A stretch of DNA of 56,198 bases, from positions 1-56,198 of the forward strand of contig JAQEDJ010000011.1 in the NCBI GenBank assembly GCA_027669525.1, read 5' to 3'. The stretch comes from Coriobacteriaceae bacterium AM48-5 (GTDB lineage: Bacteria; Actinomycetota; Coriobacteriia; Coriobacteriales; Coriobacteriaceae). This document shows, one piece after another, positions 28,146 to 36,221 of this stretch. The position numbers and the translations under genes are program-made. The notes under the pieces are model-generated. The model searched no databases and had not been told where the DNA came from. It saw only the letters and a list, made by a program, of their open reading frames with translations. Position 1 is the stretch's first letter; each line of letters opens with the position of its first letter.

Positions 28146-28720
28146 ATAAGCCGCAAAATCACAATCTTTGACGCCACCCTGTGCGACGGTGAGCAGTCGC
28201 CGGGCGCCAGCATGAATACCGAGGAAAAGCTCTTCATCGCCCGCCAGCTGGTGCGCATGAACGTGGACGTTATCGAGGCGGGCTTTCCCATCTCGAGTCC
28301 TGGTGACTTTCGCTCCGTACAGGAGATTGGCAAGATTGCGGGCGACCGATGCACGGTATGCGGCCTGACGCGCGCTGTCGACAGGGATATCGAAGTGGCT
28401 GCAGAGGCGCTCAAAACGGCCCAGAGGCCCCGTATCCATACAGGGCTGGGTGTGAGCACCAGTCACCTGCGCGACAAGCTCCATATGACTGAGGAAAGGG
28501 CAATTGAGTGAGCGATCCATGCCGTCAAACATGCTCGCAAGTTCGTTGACGATGTTGAGTTTTATGCCGAGGATGCCGGCCGCTCCGATCAGGAGTTTCT
28601 GGTGCGCATTATCGAGGCGGCCGTAAAGGCCGGTGCCACGGTCGTGAACATCCCCGATACGATGGGCTACAACATGCCGTGGGACTTTGGCGCCCGCATC
28701 CGTGACCTGCGCGGGCGCTG
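28146..28720 (+). pseudogene. leuA: 2-isopropylmalate synthase remnant (5-prime part)
   Basis: Remnant of the first enzyme of leucine synthesis. A perfect AGGAGG (28135-28140) is followed after five bases by ATA where ATG is expected, then [20 protein letters not shown]. The family motif is LRDGEQSPG, so the catalytic Arg is Cys here (CGC to TGC). The reading runs on through [15 protein letters not shown] to an in-frame TGA at 28509-28511 and continues beyond it ([28 protein letters not shown]) to about 28720, where homology switches to LeuB in another frame. All three point lesions are C/G to T/A transitions, as expected of genuine decay. Confidence 0.85.
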
Positions 28721-29352
28721 CGGGTGCGGCCGGTCAGCGTGCGGTCGACGTGATGGAGTATCGCGAGTACGAGATTGAGCGCATTGCGCGCCAGGCATTT
28801 GAGGCGGCGCGCAAACGTCGCGGCAAGGTGACGAGCGTTGATAAGCGCAACGTGCTGGAGACGAGCCGCATGTGGCGCGAGATCGTGCATCGCGTGCAAG
28901 ACGAGGAGTACTCCGACGTGGAGCTTGAGGACCTGCTCGTCGACAACGCCGCCATGCAGCTCATCAGTCGACCGGCAGACTTTGACGTCGTGGTGACGGA
29001 GAACATGTTCGGCGACATCCTGTCCGATGAGGCGGCTCAGATTACCGGATCGCTCGGTATGCTTGCCTCTGCCTCGCTGGATGATGGCGTATCGCTGTTT
29101 GGGCCGAGCGCTGGCAGCGCTCCTGACATCGCGGGGCTCGGCGTGGCCAATCCGCTGGCTCAAATCTTGTCGGTGGCGATGCTGCTGACCTACGCGCTCG
29201 ACATGGGCGAGCAAGCCGCGTGGATCGAGAGCGCCGTGGCGCGCGTGCTCGACGAGGGCTGGCGCACCCGTGACATCGCCGATGTCAACACCCCGGCAGA
29301 TAAGATCCTCGGCACCACGACGATGGGCGACAAGGTCGTCGCCGCGCTGTAG
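28720..29352 (+). pseudogene. leuB: 3-isopropylmalate dehydrogenase remnant (3-prime part)
   Basis: C-terminal half of Leu[21 protein letters not shown], the substrate-binding [26 protein letters not shown], the cofactor site [25 protein letters not shown], and [13 protein letters not shown] [15 protein letters not shown]. It ends normally at 29352 ([18 protein letters not shown]). The N-terminal half is absent and no start codon is available in context. The fusion with leuA near 28720 means that a deletion removed the leuA end, presumably leuC and leuD, and the leuB start. Around 210 residues remain of about 360. Confidence 0.85.
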
Positions 29353-29378
29353 GCGATGCCGATTCAAGCTGTCAAATA

Positions 29379-29433
29379 TCTCAATCTGTAACATCTAAGG
29401 GGCAAAATCGTTCCTACCTGTTACAGATTGAGA
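29379..29433. repeat. 55-nt palindromic element, copy 2
   Basis: Arms TCTCAATCTGTAACA / TGTTACAGATTGAGA, perfect over 15 bp, with a 25-base centre. It is 27 bases after the leuB remnant. Confidence 0.8.
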
Positions 29434-29458
29434 TTTTCGGCTGAGCATCCGTGGTCTG

Positions 29459-29513
29459 TCTCGATCTGTAACAGCTAACCGATTATTTGGGCCCTACCTG
29501 TTACAGATTGAGA
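29459..29513. repeat. 55-nt palindromic element, copy 3
   Basis: Arms TCTCGATCTGTAACA / TGTTACAGATTGAGA with a 25-base centre that ends CCTACC as in copy 2. It lies in tandem with copy 2 at a period of 80 bases. Confidence 0.8.
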
Positions 29514-29544
29514 CAAACCGTTGGGACAGGTCGGACGAGTCAGC

Positions 29545-29586
29545 AAAACCACCACAAAGGTGCCGGTCCCCTTCGTGGTGGTTTTT
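29545..29586. repeat. CCACCAC hairpin family, copy 2
   Basis: AAAACCACCAC AAAGG / CCCCTT CGTGGTGGTTTT with the core TGCCGGTC. The preceding 20 bases (GGACAGGTCGGACGAGTCAG) recur before copy 3, so the repeat unit is about 60 bases there. 29587-29703 holds no gene I recognise. Confidence 0.75.
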
Positions 29587-29703
29587 AGCGCAACGAGGTG
29601 TTCCCAGCCGACCATACGGGCGGCCTTGCGCTCACGCTGCTCGATGACAGCGCATATTTAGACGCGAAGTGCGGAACCGGGTGCATATACGAGCCGCGTA
29701 GCG

Positions 29704-30833
29704 TTACGAATTCATGGGAATGACCGTATCGCCAATTTGTACGCTTGCAATCTTGTCTGTGTCACAAACTTGCGAGAACGGCCAGGTCTTGTGGACATCA
29801 GTGGTGCCGTTATCCAGTTTATTTGCGAAATAGCCGCTGTGGCTGGTTGCGTCCTCAACATGACCGTCTTTGAACGTCACGATGAGGGGTATGTTGCCAA
29901 CGGCATCCATAGACTCCTCCATGTTTTGAGACATCTTGCCGCTGTTGTTGTCGTGTTCGATGGAACGATCTATGTTGTAGCGGACTGAAACGCCAACGCA
30001 GGATACGGTGGCCTCTTGAATCGTCGCCTTGGTGCCGTTAAAGTTGACCGATTTGGGCGCGGGAATCGTAACGGATGTATCTTCGTAATTCAGCTGGAAC
30101 TTAAGATCCCATGGGCCCGTAAGTATTTTCTTATACTCGGGAAGCTCTTTGCCAGCACGTGGCACAACGAGTGAGTTGATATGCGTGCGGACGGTCCTGC
30201 CCATAAGGCCGGGTGATTCAACGCTGAACTGTGCAAAGTATTGAATGCTGGAGTCATTGGGGTTCTTGTCAATGAGCCATGATTGGCCTTGGCCGCCATG
30301 CTCGCCATCAACGTATACGTTCCATCGACACTTCCGGCGATAGTTCCGTTCTCGCCCGGCTCGGAAAGCTTTTTCAGGGCAGCGGGATCGTCGAACGTAA
30401 GCGTATAGGCGATGGTAACCATATCCTTGTCGCCCATGATGGCGTCGGCGGTCACGGTGACTCCGTTGTTGGAGCAGCTAGCACCGACGGGCCGGCCAAT
30501 ACGGTCGATGATCTCGGTTTGAAAAGCAGGTCCGTCAAAGATGTCGGAAAGCATGTCAGAAGGAAGCGGCAGGACGCCTGTTGCCATAGCCGTGCCAGCG
30601 CCTCCAATGACGATAGCGAGGACTGCCGTTACAGCGGCAATGCGAGCGACTGTTCTTACGGGATGGCGGGCGATGCGCGGCTTGCGTCGCGTGCCATTAA
30701 AGTTGCTTTGAGCGGTCGCCGCATCGCTCGAGGCGACGGACTGAGCAATCGAGTTTGCCATGTGCTGCTTCGCATTATCGGTAAACGAAATGTGCTCCAG
30801 GGCGTGGCGATAGTCATTCGAATTCGTAGTCAT
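29704..30833 (-). CDS. DUF4179-like membrane-anchored protein (frameshifted)
   Basis: Likely partner of the adjacent sigma factor. A cytoplasmic N-terminal stretch (about 1-55) is followed by one membrane helix VARIAAVTAVLAIVIGGAGTA (about 62-82) and a large extracytoplasmic part of about 290 residues. The external part begins like DUF4179 (FQTEIIDRIGRPVGASCSNNGVTVTADAIMGDKDM). One base is missing near 30285 (KANH-LIDKNPND), splitting the gene; corrected length is 376 residues. Its start overlaps the sigma gene by 20 bases. In Firmicutes such proteins act as anti-sigma or stress-sensing partners; that role is inferred here. Confidence 0.7.
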
Positions 30834-31374
30834 TGTGGTCTCCTTTCAAGGAAAGCCGAAGTGACGCACGTCCGCGGCTAAGGTGCTGGGCGGTTGCAGC
30901 TGGCGTCGCGTGAACGGCGTCTGCGATTTCCCTGATGCTCATGCCTGCGTAGTAGTGCAAAAAGATGGCGATGCGCTGTGCTTGAGGCAGGGCCGTGACA
31001 GCGGAAAGAATGGCGCAGTCGCGTTGCGCGAATTCTTGCTCGGTATGTGTTACGGGTGCGCAGAAATCGGGGAGCGAATCGAGGTCGACAACCGGGTGAT
31101 TCGCGTGCGTACGGCCGATATCGCGACATGCGTTCAGTGCGACTCGGATCACCCAAGCACGTTCGTGTTCGAGCGAGTCGAACGGTTGAGTGCGTTGGAG
31201 AATCTTGATCAGCGTGTCCTGGCAGATGTCTTGAGCGTCGTCAGCGGATCCAAGGGCCGAATAGCACAATCGAAGGATGAGGTCGGAATACGTGTCGACC
31301 AAGCGCTTTGCTTCCCGCTCGATCTGATCGGCATCGCATCGGAGCGTGCTATTGCGGTTACGGCGTGCAGGCAT
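30814..31374 (-). CDS. RNA polymerase ECF-type sigma factor
   Basis: Sigma-70 family protein of 186 residues with only regions 2 and 4. Region 2 is LVDTYSDLILRLCYSALGSADDAQDICQDTLIKIL (about 23-57, given by its key part DDAQDICQDT), and region 4 is LPQAQRIAIFLHYYAGMS ... HATPAATAQHLSRGRASLR (about 130-175). The start at 31374 has GGAGGTGA seven bases upstream. Coupled to the DUF4179-like gene by a 20-base overlap, so it is probably held by that protein until a signal arrives. The signal is unknown. Confidence 0.87.
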   Translation of the reverse strand: MPARRNRNSTLRCDADQIEREAKRLVDTYSDLILRLCYSALGSADDAQDICQDTLIKILQRTQPFDSLEHERAWVIRVALNACRDIGRTHANHPVVDLDSLPDFCAPVTHTEQEFAQRDCAILSAVTALPQAQRIAIFLHYYAGMSIREIADAVHATPAATAQHLSRGRASLRLSLKGDHNDYEFE

Positions 31375-31465
31375 AGTGTCACCTCCAATTGGTCGTGGTG
31401 GATATAGGGAAGGCGTCTCGCGAGGTCCCTCTACATACAACACGGTCGAGACTGCATAAGTTGAC

Positions 31466-31492
31466 AAAAAAAGACGGCACGTGAGCGCCGTC
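31466..31492 (-). terminator. Intrinsic terminator, minus strand
   Basis: On the minus strand the stem GACGGC / GCCGTC is followed by TTTTTTT. It lies between the phosphoesterase gene and the sigma gene, so it ends the transcript from the BMP-like and phosphoesterase genes. Confidence 0.8.
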
Positions 31493-31559
31493 CTTACAAA
31501 ACAATGAGTGTTCTCGTTAATTACACAAGCACCGTGATGGACAGGTCGGACGAGTCAGC

Positions 31560-31598
31560 AAAACCACCATAAAGGTGCCTATCCCCTTCGTGGTGGTT
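31560..31598. repeat. CCACCAC hairpin family, copy 3
   Basis: AAAACCACCA / TGGTGGTT with core AAAGGTGCCTATCCCC. It starts nine bases after the phosphoesterase stop on the minus strand. The upstream 20 bases match those before copy 2. Confidence 0.75.
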
Positions 31599-31606
31599 GT
31601 TGGCAG

Positions 31607-32317
31607 TTACCAGGGGGTTCTGGCGGTTGAAGACTCGATTGCTTCGTGGCGTTTGAGCTCGCGGCGCATGGTTTGCGAGTTGAGCCAAGCGGCCTTCCAA
31701 CCGCGCGTGGGGTAGCGCGCCTCGTCAATTTCGATCTTGGTATAGCCACAGGCGTTGACAATCTTCGTTCCGCATGGGTGTTGGCGCTCGCGTTGAAAGT
31801 TGGGGCCGTAGCTTTGGTGCACATGCCCGTGAATCATATAGTCGGGACCCCAAGACTCAAGAGCCGCATTAAAGCACTCGAATCCTCGATGCGGCAGGTC
31901 GTCCAGGTCGCCCATGCCTGCGACGGGTGCATGGGTAAGTAGAATATCGCATCCGTCTACCAGTGCGATTTTTCGCGATAGCTTGCGCATGCGTTTTGCC
32001 ATCTCGCGCTCGGTATACATGTTCGCGCCGTCGCGGTAGCGCATGGAACCGCCCAGACCCGCAATGCGAATACCTCGGTACACATATACGCTGTCCTCAA
32101 CACAAATGCACCCGCCCGGTGCATGGCGCGCGTAGCGGTCGTCGTGGTTGCCACGAACGTACACAAGCGGTTTGTTGATGACAGTGACCAAAAACTCAAG
32201 ATAGTCCGGATCCAGGTCGCCTGCGGATAGAATCAGGTCAACGTCCTCAAAGCGCTCCTTGCGAAAACATTCCCACAGGCAGCGCTCTTCGGTATCGGCT
32301 ATGGCAAGGATCTTCAT
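31607..32317 (-). CDS. Calcineurin-like metallophosphoesterase
   Basis: Soluble dimetal phosphoesterase of 236 residues. All family motifs are visible: ILAIADTEE (the first Asp, usually DxH, with Glu in the second place), LSAGDLDPDYL, VRGNHDD, LLTHAPV and IHGHVHQSYG. The start overlaps the end of the upstream BMP-like gene by four bases. The DTE instead of DxH is an oddity at the first motif. The substrate is unknown; the coupling suggests a joint role with the BMP-like protein. Confidence 0.82.
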   Translation of the reverse strand: MKILAIADTEERCLWECFRKERFEDVDLILSAGDLDPDYLEFLVTVINKPLVYVRGNHDDRYARHAPGGCICVEDSVYVYRGIRIAGLGGSMRYRDGANMYTEREMAKRMRKLSRKIALVDGCDILLTHAPVAGMGDLDDLPHRGFECFNAALESWGPDYMIHGHVHQSYGPNFQRERQHPCGTKIVNACGYTKIEIDEARYPTRGWKAAWLNSQTMRRELKRHEAIESSTARTPW

Positions 32318-34229
32318 AGGGCGCGGACTTTCGGCTCATCGTCGAGTTGTGGAATGGTGCCCACCACGTTGTCGGCCAGCCAGTCCATCTCGACGATTTG
32401 CGTGCTCGGCAGTGGGGGAAAGCCCTCGATCTGCACCACGCCGTCTTGGCTATGGAGCTCGCCGCCAAATGGATTGATGGAGCCCTCGACGATGCCATTG
32501 CGGAGCAGCTGAACAAGCTTGCGCGTCTGATAGGGCAGGCCCGGAGCGTAGCGAATGTCGATGATGCCCGAGCTCATACCATACCAGTAGTTGACGGCAC
32601 GAACCTGGCTGTCGTCACTGGTCTCATCCCAGGTGCCGTGCAGCAGGCTTCGCACGATAAGCTCGTAGTATCGGCCCCAGTTCCATACCGGCATGGCGAT
32701 GCCGACGACCTTGCCATCGACCAGGCGGTGGAGTCCGTAGGCCGTAGGGTCTTCGAGCGACTTGGACATGTCAGCGCCGGTCATAACGCTCACGCCTTCG
32801 CGGCACATGGCCTCGGCAAGACCGCCGGCGGGCACATCGCCCCAGGTCAGGATAATTTGCGCGCGGGGGTCGAGCAGCGAGGCGCCAATCGCAAAGGCGT
32901 TGATCTCGCTAAGCGCGCCCGACGCAAAGACGGACGCGTGGTAACCAATGCGATGGTTGTCCGCCATACTGGCGGCAAGGGCGCCCAGGAGGAACTTGGC
33001 CTCGTACATCTTGCCAAAGTACGAACGGACGCTTTGGTGGGGAAGGCCGATAGAGCAGTTGAGAAACCGCACCTGGGGATACTCAACGGCTGCCCTGAGC
33101 GTGTATTCCATCAGACGGTGCGAGGTCGAGAAGATGACGTTGTCTCCATGTTTGACAGCCGTTTCCACGGCGGCGTAGAACATGTCCGGATCGTGGCAGT
33201 CCTCGAATGCCTCGGTGCGCACGATGCCGCCAAAGTGCTCGTCGAGATACTGGCGCCCCTGGTCGTGCAGGCTGTCCCAGCTCGACGTAACGCAGGGGAA
33301 TTCATGGATAAAGGCGATGCGCAGGGGGTTGGCAGCCGAGTAGACGGTCTTGCCCATAAAGAAGTTGAGCACGCCGGAGGTGGACTTGGCGGGTGTCTCT
33401 TCCTCATCGACGCTCGGTGCCTCGACAAGATCGACCTTGTCCTCGTCATTTTTGCCGGCAATGATCAGCTCGCGCCAAATCTTGCACAGGCGGTTTACGA
33501 CGATGTCCGTCGGCGTATCCAGCAGGCGGTCCTGGTTGTACACGTTGAGGTAGACGAGCATGGCGTCGGCGGGCGTAATGTCCAGATGGTCGCCGCCGGC
33601 GCGCAGGTAGGCTCGTTTAAAGAGTTGGAAGGTATGGCGCAGGTAGTCGACCTTTTTCTGTGGCCACTTTTCGACAAGGTCCTGGCCGAGCATCTTGGCG
33701 AGCGTCTCATAGCTTCCCTCGCGCGAGAACTCAATCTCGTATAGGGGGCAGACGCGCCAAAACGCGCAGAACTCGCCGTACAGGCGACTTTCGACGGAAT
33801 CCCATGTGCCGGGGTAGAGGCGGGTGACCTTGGCCGAAACCGTCGGGGCGTCCAGGAATTTGAGGACGCTGACGCGCTTGTTGCCCTCCTGGACGTAGAA
33901 CCGATGCATGAACTCGGTGACGATGATGGGGTCGCGATAGCCCTCGGTCACCTGGATGTCGTAGAGGTTGGACCACTTGCGGGCGAACTCGGTGTTGAAC
34001 GGCAGCAGGGGCATAAAGTTGCATGAAAAGGCGGACTGACGGCCTTGGTGACCGTGCCGACGACCATTTCGAGCGGAATGTCCCTTAGGCCGACGCTCTC
34101 TCGCTGACCTAAGGGGAGCTGGGCAACGAGGCTATCGAGGTCCGTAAGGTACGGGTGCTCGCTTTGGCTGATGGCGCGACGGCGTCCCTGCTCGCCGCGC
34201 TTGCGTGCTTGACGATAGGCCTCTTCCAT
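32314..34229 (-). CDS. ParB-like/BMP family ligand-binding fusion protein (frameshifted)
   Basis: No signal peptide or lipobox, so cytoplasmic. After a helical start (about 1-60), residues 65-125 contain a ParB/sulfiredoxin-like segment around DPIIVTEFMHRFYVQEGNKR, where EGNKRVSVLK is the typical core. A helical region and an acidic linker follow to about 290. The C-terminal half is a BMP-family periplasmic-binding fold (LRIAFIHEFPCVTSSWDSL ... SAANPLR), known for binding nucleosides in lipoproteins. One base is missing near 34045 (TKARQSAFSC); corrected length is 638 residues. A cytoplasmic sensor rather than a transporter component is the likely role. Confidence 0.7.
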
Positions 34230-34284
34230 GGTGTCTACTCCCTTAGTCGTTTAAACAACGATATGAAACATAGTACCACGATGC

Positions 34285-34326
34285 GAAACCACCAGAAAGG
34301 TGCCTGTCCCCTTTGCGGTGGTTTTA
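34285..34326. repeat. CCACCAC hairpin family, copy 4
   Basis: GAAACCACC-AGAAAGG / CCCCTTTGCGGTGGTTTT with core TGCCTGTC. It overlaps the end of the mscS gene on the minus strand and probably ends that transcript. Confidence 0.75.
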
Positions 34327-35091
34327 GGCGATGATGGGGGCGATGGCGCGGATACAGGCGTCGGCTGCCGTAAAGGTGGTGCTGTCGTCACTGACGATAA
34401 AGATGATCTTACCCTTAATGCCAAAGTCGCCGATCTCGCTAAAGAGCACGTAGGGTTCCTTGTCAAAGCCCGAGATGGGTGAAACGGCGACCTTGGTGGC
34501 ACAGGCGAGCTCGTCTGCCAGCGCATCGAGCGAGTCCCACTTTGACGCGTCCTTCACCGCGACGGGAACGACAACGCGTCCAAAGGGCATGAGGTGCACG
34601 AGTGTGTTCTTGGAGATGTTGGAGTTGGGGACGATGATGGTCTGTCCGCAGGCGTCCTCGATGGTCGTGTGGCGCCAAGTGATGTCCTGGACCACGCCCG
34701 ACACGCCGCCGACCTCGATATTGTCGCCGGGCTTGATGATGCCCATAAAGGTCACTTGCATGCCGCCGATAAGGTTTGATAGCGTGTCCTGAAAGCCGAG
34801 CGAGATGGCGATGCCGCCGACGCCAAGAGCGGCGACGAGCGCGTTTGCGTTAATGCCAAAGCAGTTGTCGAGGATAAAGCTGCCGCCGATCATCCAAATG
34901 ACGGCACGCGCGATGTTGATGAAGATGCTCGATGCGGGAAGCGGGTTGTCGTCTCGGTTGAGTAGGTGGCGCAGGGTCTTGGATGCCACCTTGGCGGCGA
35001 TGGCGGTGACTATTACCAAGATGACGGCCCAGATGATGTTGTGGACCCAGCGCTGCTCAAAGAAATGAAGAATCGGTTCAAACAATTCCAT
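34324..35091 (-). CDS. Small-conductance mechanosensitive channel (MscS family)
   Basis: Opens under membrane tension to release osmolytes. Three N-terminal helices are seen at about 15-35, 55-78 and 85-110; the third is the pore helix with ALVAALGVGGIAISLGFQDT and ends in SNLIGGM. The beta domain (FMGIIKPGDNIEVGGVSGVV) and a mixed C-terminal domain complete the 255-residue chain, similar to E. coli MscS (286). AGGAGG precedes the ATG and touches the stop of the small upstream frame at 35106. Confidence 0.9.
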   Translation of the reverse strand: MELFEPILHFFEQRWVHNIIWAVILVIVTAIAAKVASKTLRHLLNRDDNPLPASSIFINIARAVIWMIGGSFILDNCFGINANALVAALGVGGIAISLGFQDTLSNLIGGMQVTFMGIIKPGDNIEVGGVSGVVQDITWRHTTIEDACGQTIIVPNSNISKNTLVHLMPFGRVVVPVAVKDASKWDSLDALADELACATKVAVSPISGFDKEPYVLFSEIGDFGIKGKIIFIVSDDSTTFTAADACIRAIAPIIA

Positions 35092-35105
35092 GTAGGGAAA
35101 ACCTC

Positions 35106-35269
35106 CTAATGATCATTCAACCATGATACCCACCAAAAAGCCCGTCCGATCACATCGGACGGGCCGATAACTTGAGATGGGGTGGCCGCGGTGGCGTAAG
35201 CTGGGCCGCCGGCGAGCACGCCGGCAAGGAGTGCGGCGGTCAAGCAAGACGGGGAAGGAGTCTTCTCAT
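35106..35269 (-). CDS. Possible small secreted protein (frameshifted), first gene of mscS operon
   Basis: If one C is restored near 35243 (CTT GCT TGA, read as CTT GCC TTG ACC) a 54-residue frame opens from ATG at 35269, with AAGGA upstream. It begins MRRLLPRLALTAALLAG and continues VLAGGPAYATA, a textbook signal peptide with an Ala-x-Ala site, then a short mature part ending FWWVSWLNDH. The total length is a whole number of codons after the one-base repair, and codons are G/C-ending as in real genes. The stop abuts the mscS ribosome site. Against it, a terminator-like hairpin lies inside the frame. No family is recognised. Confidence 0.4.
35135..35164 (-). terminator. Terminator-like hairpin upstream of mscS
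   Basis: On the minus strand the stem GCCCGTCCGAT / ATCGGACGGGC is followed by TTTTT. It is either the end of the upstream ABC operon, a leader attenuator for mscS, or a coincidence inside the small secreted-protein frame. Confidence 0.65.
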
Positions 35270-35332
35270 GGCAGTTTCCTTAGTTCTTAACCAGTGGTTC
35301 CTGCTGACGCTGGATTATCGACATGATATGCG

Positions 35333-35372
35333 AAAACCGTCGCAAAGGTATCTGTTCCTTTGCGGCGGTTTT
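35333..35372. repeat. CCACCAC hairpin family, copy 5 (arm variant)
   Basis: Arms AAAACCGTCGCAAAGG / CCTTTGCGGCGGTTTT around TATCTGTT. The arm differs from copies 1-4 (CCGTCGC for CCACCAC) but the partner arm changes with it. Confidence 0.7.
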
Positions 35373-35387
35373 GACGTTTGCGCAGAT

Positions 35388-35428
35388 AAAACCTGCCAAA
35401 ATAAACCTGTCCCTTATTGGCAGGTTTT
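35388..35428. repeat. CCACCAC hairpin family, copy 6 (arm variant)
   Basis: Arms AAAACCTGCCA / TGGCAGGTTTT around a core with ACCTGTCCC. It overlaps the stop of the ABC ATPase gene and lies in tandem with copy 5. Confidence 0.7.
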
Positions 35429-36221
35429 AGCTCAGCAGCATGCGGTCGTTGGCGAGCTCGCCGCCCGAGACCTCCTCGAACTTCTGCAGCAGGTCAGCTA
35501 CGGTGAGCGACTTCTTCTCGTCGCCCGCCACGTCGTAGATAACGTGGCCCTCGTGCATCATGATCAGGCGATTGCCCAGACGGATGGCGTCATTCATGTT
35601 GTGCGTGACCATGAGCGTGGTCAGGTGGTTCTCGTCGACAATCTCCTCGGTCAGATTGAGCACCTTAGAGGCGGTCTTGGGGTCGAGTGCCGCGGTGTGC
35701 TCGTCGAGCAGCAGCAAGCGCGGCTTGGTGAGCGTGGCCATGAGCAGCGTGAGTGCCTGGCGCTGGCCACCCGAAAGCAGGCCGACCTTGGCGTTGAGGC
35801 GCGTGTCCAGGCCAAGGTCCAGGCGCTTGAGCAACTCAACGTACTCGTCCTTCTCGGCCTTGGTGACGCCCCACGAAAGGCCGCGACGCTGGCCGCGACG
35901 CTTGGCGAGGGCCAAGTTCTCGGCAATCTGCATGTCGGCTGCGGTGCCGCGCATGGGATCCTGGAACACGCGGCCCAGGTACTTGGCGCGCTGCGACTCG
36001 CTCAGGCGCGAGATGTCGGTGCCGTCGAGCTCGATAACGCCCGAATCGAGCGGATATACGCCGGCAATCATGTTGAGCAGCGTGGATTTGCCGGCGCCGT
36101 TGCCGCCGATCACAGTTACAAAGTCGCCGTCGTTGAGGGTAAGGTCGACGCCGGTGAGCGCGCGCTTCTCGGTGACGGTGCCCTTGTTAAAGGTCTTCTT
36201 GACGTGCGAGAGCTTAAGCAT
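35427..36221 (-). CDS. ABC transporter ATP-binding protein (TrpZ-type)
   Basis: ATPase that powers the adjacent permease. Walker A is IGGNGAGKST (about 40-49), the Q-loop RVFQDPMRG (about 88), the signature LLSGGQRQALTLL (about 148-160), Walker B LLLLDEHTAALDP with an unusual His after the Glu, and the switch VTHN (about 203). The start at 36221 overlaps the permease stop by eight bases and has GAGG upstream. Length 264 residues. It belongs to the ABC class of the adjacent ABC_sub_bind-type binding protein, used for tryptophan and some other substrates in streptococci. Confidence 0.87.
   Translation of the reverse strand: MLKLSHVKKTFNKGTVTEKRALTGVDLTLNDGDFVTVIGGNGAGKSTLLNMIAGVYPLDSGVIELDGTDISRLSESQRAKYLGRVFQDPMRGTAADMQIAENLALAKRRGQRRGLSWGVTKAEKDEYVELLKRLDLGLDTRLNAKVGLLSGGQRQALTLLMATLTKPRLLLLDEHTAALDPKTASKVLNLTEEIVDENHLTTLMVTHNMNDAIRLGNRLIMMHEGHVIYDVAGDEKKSLTVADLLQKFEEVSGGELANDRMLLS

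Noticed and set aside
29379..29513. Tandem palindromes as a mini CRISPR array
   Set aside because: The units are 55-nt inverted repeats, not 25-37 nt direct repeats with unique spacers, and no cas gene is present.
29587..29703. Possible gene remnant (GluGlnArgGluArgLys-like reading on the minus strand)
   Set aside because: The readable stretch is short, has no start and no recognisable family, so I do not call it.
30878..31156. Short alternative frame on the same strand as the sigma gene
   Set aside because: The sigma region 2 and region 4 motifs are all in the other frame, which is intact.
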